Source: a bacterium
GTDB lineage: Bacteria; Acidobacteriota; Thermoanaerobaculia; Multivoradales; JAHEKO01
Direction of reading: 5' to 3'
Length of the DNA: 64,000 bases
NCBI GenBank assembly: GCA_024224155.1
Contig: JAAENP010000095.1
Coordinates: forward strand, 1 to 64,000
Shown: one piece after another, positions 61,462 to 64,000 of the stretch
How the letters are laid out: the number at the start of each line of letters is the position of its first letter
Numbering within the stretch: position 1 is the stretch's first letter
Notes under the pieces: generated by a model
What the model was told of the DNA's origin: nothing
The model's database searches: none
The model's input: the letters and a program-made list of their open reading frames with translations, nothing else
Translations under genes and position numbers: made by a program

Positions 61462-62286
61462 CTACACGAATCCCATGTACATCGCGGTGAAGCTGATCAG
61501 GTGGGTAGCCGCGTGCGCCACGATCGGCACCCAGAGGTTGCGGCCAAAGATCAGAAACGCTCCGCCGTACAGCAAGCCCACGATACCGGTGACCGCCATA
61601 CCGGATACACCCTGATAGAAGTGAATCAACCCGAAGTGCAGCGAGGTGAGGACCAGAGCCAGCGCCCAGGCGCTGCTCGAACCCCCGACCAGTTTGGCGA
61701 TGCGTGTCATCAAGAATCCGCGCCAGATCACCTCCTCGGGAAAAGCGCTGGTCAGCCAGACGGTCGGCACCGTCATCAGCAGCCTGCTCAGGTTTCCCCG
61801 AACGGCGTCGAAGCGGGTCACGTCGGGCGGAGCAGCGCTGATCAAAGGACTGATCACGTAGGCCATCAGGCCCTGCGCCAGCGTTCCGCTCACTAGGGCC
61901 ACCAGAACCCCCAAGGCGATGACCCGAGGCCAGCTTGCGGGTCGCCTCAGGCCAAATTCACCGACCTCGAGCCCCAGCGCGCGCTGAAAGACGAACACCA
62001 GCACCAGGCTCGATAGCGTGCCTCCGAGCGCAGCCGCATTGCCGGCACCGGTGCTGGCGCCCAAGTTCCCGCTCAAGAGCGCAAAGGCAAGGTGCACGCC
62101 AACGACGACCAGAACAGCGATCCAAGCGAGTCTGCGCCGCGGATCATGCAACCGCCCTTCGGCCACCACGGAGCTCTCGCCGATTTGCCGGCTGTCTTTC
62201 GGGTCGGTCACTTGCTCGGATCTTGACACACACCGGGACCGCTCCAGGCGTCGGCGGCGGCCGCGCGGCACAACCGGAGGAGTCAC
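61462..62286 (-). CDS. CPBP family intramembrane metalloprotease
   Basis: About 274 residues from a GTG at 62286; later GTG (62211) is possible, and the first 50 residues are a basic, poorly conserved leader. The fold has about 7 TM segments, and the catalytic segment is PEEVIWRGFLMTRIA (EExxxR), with SLHFGLIHFYQG and PIVAHAATHLIS providing His residues. It resembles but is not a near copy of the CPBP gene at 43713. It lies 12 bp downstream of era in the same direction. Substrate unknown. Confidence 0.87.
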   Translation of the reverse strand: MTPPVVPRGRRRRLERSRCVSRSEQVTDPKDSRQIGESSVVAEGRLHDPRRRLAWIAVLVVVGVHLAFALLSGNLGASTGAGNAAALGGTLSSLVLVFVFQRALGLEVGEFGLRRPASWPRVIALGVLVALVSGTLAQGLMAYVISPLISAAPPDVTRFDAVRGNLSRLLMTVPTVWLTSAFPEEVIWRGFLMTRIAKLVGGSSSAWALALVLTSLHFGLIHFYQGVSGMAVTGIVGLLYGGAFLIFGRNLWVPIVAHAATHLISFTAMYMGFV

Positions 62287-62298
62287 GGCGCAAGCGCG

Positions 62299-63207
62299 CT
62301 AGAGCGAATGCGGCAGGAGGTCGCGGTCGAGGTCGTTGAGAAGCCGCCTGCTCTCACGCCAGCGAGGCTCGCAACGAACGTTGAGATCGAGAAAGACGCG
62401 GCGGCCCAGGAGCCGTTCGAGATCGAGGCGGGCAGCGGTGCCGAGCTTCTTGATGGTCGCGCCCTGACGGCCGATCAGGATCGCCTTTTGGCCGGGCTTC
62501 TCGACCAGCAGGGACGCGTGAATCCTGGTCAGGTTTCTGGGCTCGTTGTCCTCCCACAGCTCGATCACCACCGCGGTCGTGTACGGCAGCTCGTCCCGCG
62601 TCTCGAGCAGAACCTTCTCGCGAATGAGCTCCGCGGACAGGAACTTCTCCGGATGCAGGGTCAGGAGCTCGGGATCGTACAGCGGCTCGCCCTCGGGCAG
62701 TGCCTCGAAGAGGAAGTCCAGAAGCGTGTCACAACCATCTCCGTCGAGCGCCGAGATCGGGATGATCTCCTCGAACAGCGCAGACTCGGCGTAGCGTCCG
62801 ATCAGGGGCAACAGTTTGGGCTTCGCGACGATGTCGACCTTGTTCAGAGCTACAAAGCGACGCACATTCGTGCGCTCGAGCAGCGCCAGCATATGCGCGT
62901 CGCCGCCGGCGAACTTCTGGGTGGCGTCGGCCAGGAGGCAGACGACGTCGGCGTCGTTGAGCGCATCTACCGCATACTGGACCATGCGCCGATTGAGCTG
63001 GTGAAGAGGTTTGTGGACCCCCGGAGTGTCGTAGAAGACCATCTGCCCGCGTTCGGTGGTCAGAATGCCGACCAACCGGTGTCTCGTCGTCTGCGGCTTG
63101 TCGGACACGATGGCCAGCTTCTCGCCCAGGTAGCGGTTCATCAGGGTCGATTTGCCAGCGTTGGGCCGCCCGACCAGAGCCACCGTGCCGGAACGAAAAC
63201 GGGTCAT
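62299..63207 (-). CDS. era: GTPase Era
   Basis: 302 residues. This GTPase binds 16S rRNA in 30S ribosomal subunit maturation. The P-loop is GRPNAGKSTLMNRY, the switch segment KPQTTRHRLVGIL, G3 DTPGVHKPLHQLN and G4 NKVD in ALNKVDIVAKP. The KH-type RNA-binding C-terminus has IREKVLLETRDELPYTTAV and ILIGRQGATIKKLGTAAR. The ATG at 63207 overlaps the corC-like gene by 4 bp (ATGA), so the two are coupled. In many bacteria era adjoins recO-glyQ-glyS; here that block is about 40 kb away. Confidence 0.97.
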   Translation of the reverse strand: MTRFRSGTVALVGRPNAGKSTLMNRYLGEKLAIVSDKPQTTRHRLVGILTTERGQMVFYDTPGVHKPLHQLNRRMVQYAVDALNDADVVCLLADATQKFAGGDAHMLALLERTNVRRFVALNKVDIVAKPKLLPLIGRYAESALFEEIIPISALDGDGCDTLLDFLFEALPEGEPLYDPELLTLHPEKFLSAELIREKVLLETRDELPYTTAVVIELWEDNEPRNLTRIHASLLVEKPGQKAILIGRQGATIKKLGTAARLDLERLLGRRVFLDLNVRCEPRWRESRRLLNDLDRDLLPHSL

Positions 63208-64000
63208 GGTGTTTCCGTAGATTCGGCGTTCCCGTCGGAGTTGGACGCGCGTTCGACCCTGAGCCGCTCTACCCGTCTCTCGCCGACTCGCTCGACCACG
63301 AATCGCAGTCCATGGGCCTCGACAATCGCACCGGGCTCGGGCAAATCGCCCAGATGACCGAATATCAGGCCGCCAACGGTTTCGTAGGGCTCGTCATCCA
63401 ACTCGACATCGAACAGATCCTCGAGATCGTCGAGAGGCGTCATGCCCTCCAGGCGCCAGCCGCCGGCTTCCAACTGCCTGGCTCCGAATTCGTCTTCCTC
63501 GTGCTCGTCGACGATCTCACCCACGATCTCCTCGAGCAGATCCTCGACCGTGACCAGGCCCGCGATGCCTCCATACTCCTCGACCACGATCGCCATCTGG
63601 TGGTGACCGGCCTGCATCTCGCGCAGCAGCTCGGCGAGTGGCTTGGTCTCGGGCACGATGAAGGCCTCGCGAGCCAGGCTGCGCGGAGGCGGCGGCGCCT
63701 CCGACTGCGACGCCGCCAAGACGTCACGAATGTGAAGCACCCCGCGTATATCGTCCACCGAATCGACGTAGAGGGGAATCCGCGAGTGCTGCGACTCCAG
63801 AAACAGTGCGACCAGGTCGTCTAGATCGGTTGTCGCGGGCGCGCACACCATGTCGATTCTGGGCGTCATCACGCTCCTGACGATGGAGTCACCGAAATCA
63901 ATGACCCGCATGATGAGGTCGCCCTCGTCGGGCTCGATGATTCCCTCCTTGGCACCGACATCCAGAAACGCCTCGATCTCCCCGTCCGAAGCCTCGTCTT
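63204..64000 (-). CDS. CNNM/CorC-type protein with CBS pair and CorC_HlyC domain (5' end beyond window)
   Basis: The frame is open from the window edge ([11 protein letters not shown]) to the stop at 63204, so the N-terminal part is missing. A CBS pair begins [20 protein letters not shown] and includes [24 protein letters not shown]; the C-terminal CorC_HlyC domain has [19 protein letters not shown] and [17 protein letters not shown]. Such proteins carry out or regulate Mg2+/Co2+ transport. Some relatives are missing the membrane domain; whether a DUF21 membrane domain precedes this one cannot be seen. Overlaps era by 4 bp. Confidence 0.92.
   Translation of the reverse strand, partial: DEASDGEIEAFLDVGAKEGIIEPDEGDLIMRVIDFGDSIVRSVMTPRIDMVCAPATTDLDDLVALFLESQHSRIPLYVDSVDDIRGVLHIRDVLAASQSEAPPPPRSLAREAFIVPETKPLAELLREMQAGHHQMAIVVEEYGGIAGLVTVEDLLEEIVGEIVDEHEEDEFGARQLEAGGWRLEGMTPLDDLEDLFDVELDDEPYETVGGLIFGHLGDLPEPGAIVEAHGLRFVVERVGERRVERLRVERASNSDGNAESTETP

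Noticed and set aside
1-64000. CRISPR arrays, rRNA, tRNA, integrases, phage genes
   Set aside because: No spaced direct repeats, no tRNA cloverleaf and no transposase or integrase motifs were found when reading the window; the repeats seen are short palindromes only.

Overview
The window reads as one stretch of a GC-rich bacterial chromosome, most likely an Acidobacteriota member (possibly a Thermoanaerobaculia-like lineage). The taxonomic inference rests on two tandem secreted proteins of the VWFA-related type described from Acidobacteria, PQQ-propeller exported proteins, a CNNM/CorC-Era pair, and dispersed intergenic palindromes. No rRNA, tRNA, CRISPR array, integrase or complete insertion sequence was seen. 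Two coding sequences are broken at C/G homopolymers; both would be repaired by one extra G on the coding strand, which suggests homopolymer under-calling in the assembly.

Layout. 1-4.8 kb (minus): a polyamine-synthase-like membrane protein, a histidine kinase with a CxxCH heme-type motif, and a sigma-54 response regulator running off the left edge. 4.9-9.1 kb: a lipoprotein, asnS, a repeat-rich intergenic region with a truncated gene, and a DUF4407 membrane protein. 9.5-12.1 kb (plus): two secreted metzincin proteases. 12.1-24.4 kb (minus): a tight nine-gene housekeeping array transcribed mgtE-recO-glyQ-glyS-ppdK-pdxH-rlmN-mutL-rnc. 24.4-28.6 kb (plus): three overlapping genes for a VWA-TM-FHA protein, a DUF1566 protein and a metzincin paralogous to the earlier one. 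29.3-35.9 kb: a glyoxylate-bypass module, aceK facing an aceB-aceA pair, followed by a CBS protein. 36-39.7 kb: PQQ-propeller protein, CNB-PilZ fusion, YfcC-type transporter. 39.7-45.3 kb: divergent pncB/pncA (NAD salvage), cytochrome c, YbdK-type ligase, CPBP protease, hydrolase remnant, apaG. 45.2-47.7 kb: a 2-oxoacid:ferredoxin oxidoreductase with fused beta-gamma subunit. 47.8-55 kb: lipoprotein, secreted glycosidase-like protein, erythromycin-esterase-like protein, TPR protein, M16 peptidase. 55-61.4 kb: two tandem VWFA proteins, a PQQ-LolA-like fusion and a small exported protein. 61.4-64 kb (minus): corC-like gene (cut by the right edge), era, CPBP protease.

Functionally, the central metabolism encoded here (isocitrate lyase, malate synthase, AceK, pyruvate phosphate dikinase, ferredoxin-dependent oxoacid oxidoreductase) fits growth on C2 compounds, fatty acids or amino acids with gluconeogenesis. 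The accessory genes encode an unusually large exported set: three metzincins, an M16 peptidase, VWA proteins, PQQ propellers and a glycosidase. The best candidate for an undescribed system is the overlapping VWA-FHA / DUF1566 / metzincin operon at 24.4-28.6 kb, whose protease has a close architectural paralogue at 10.7-12.1 kb.
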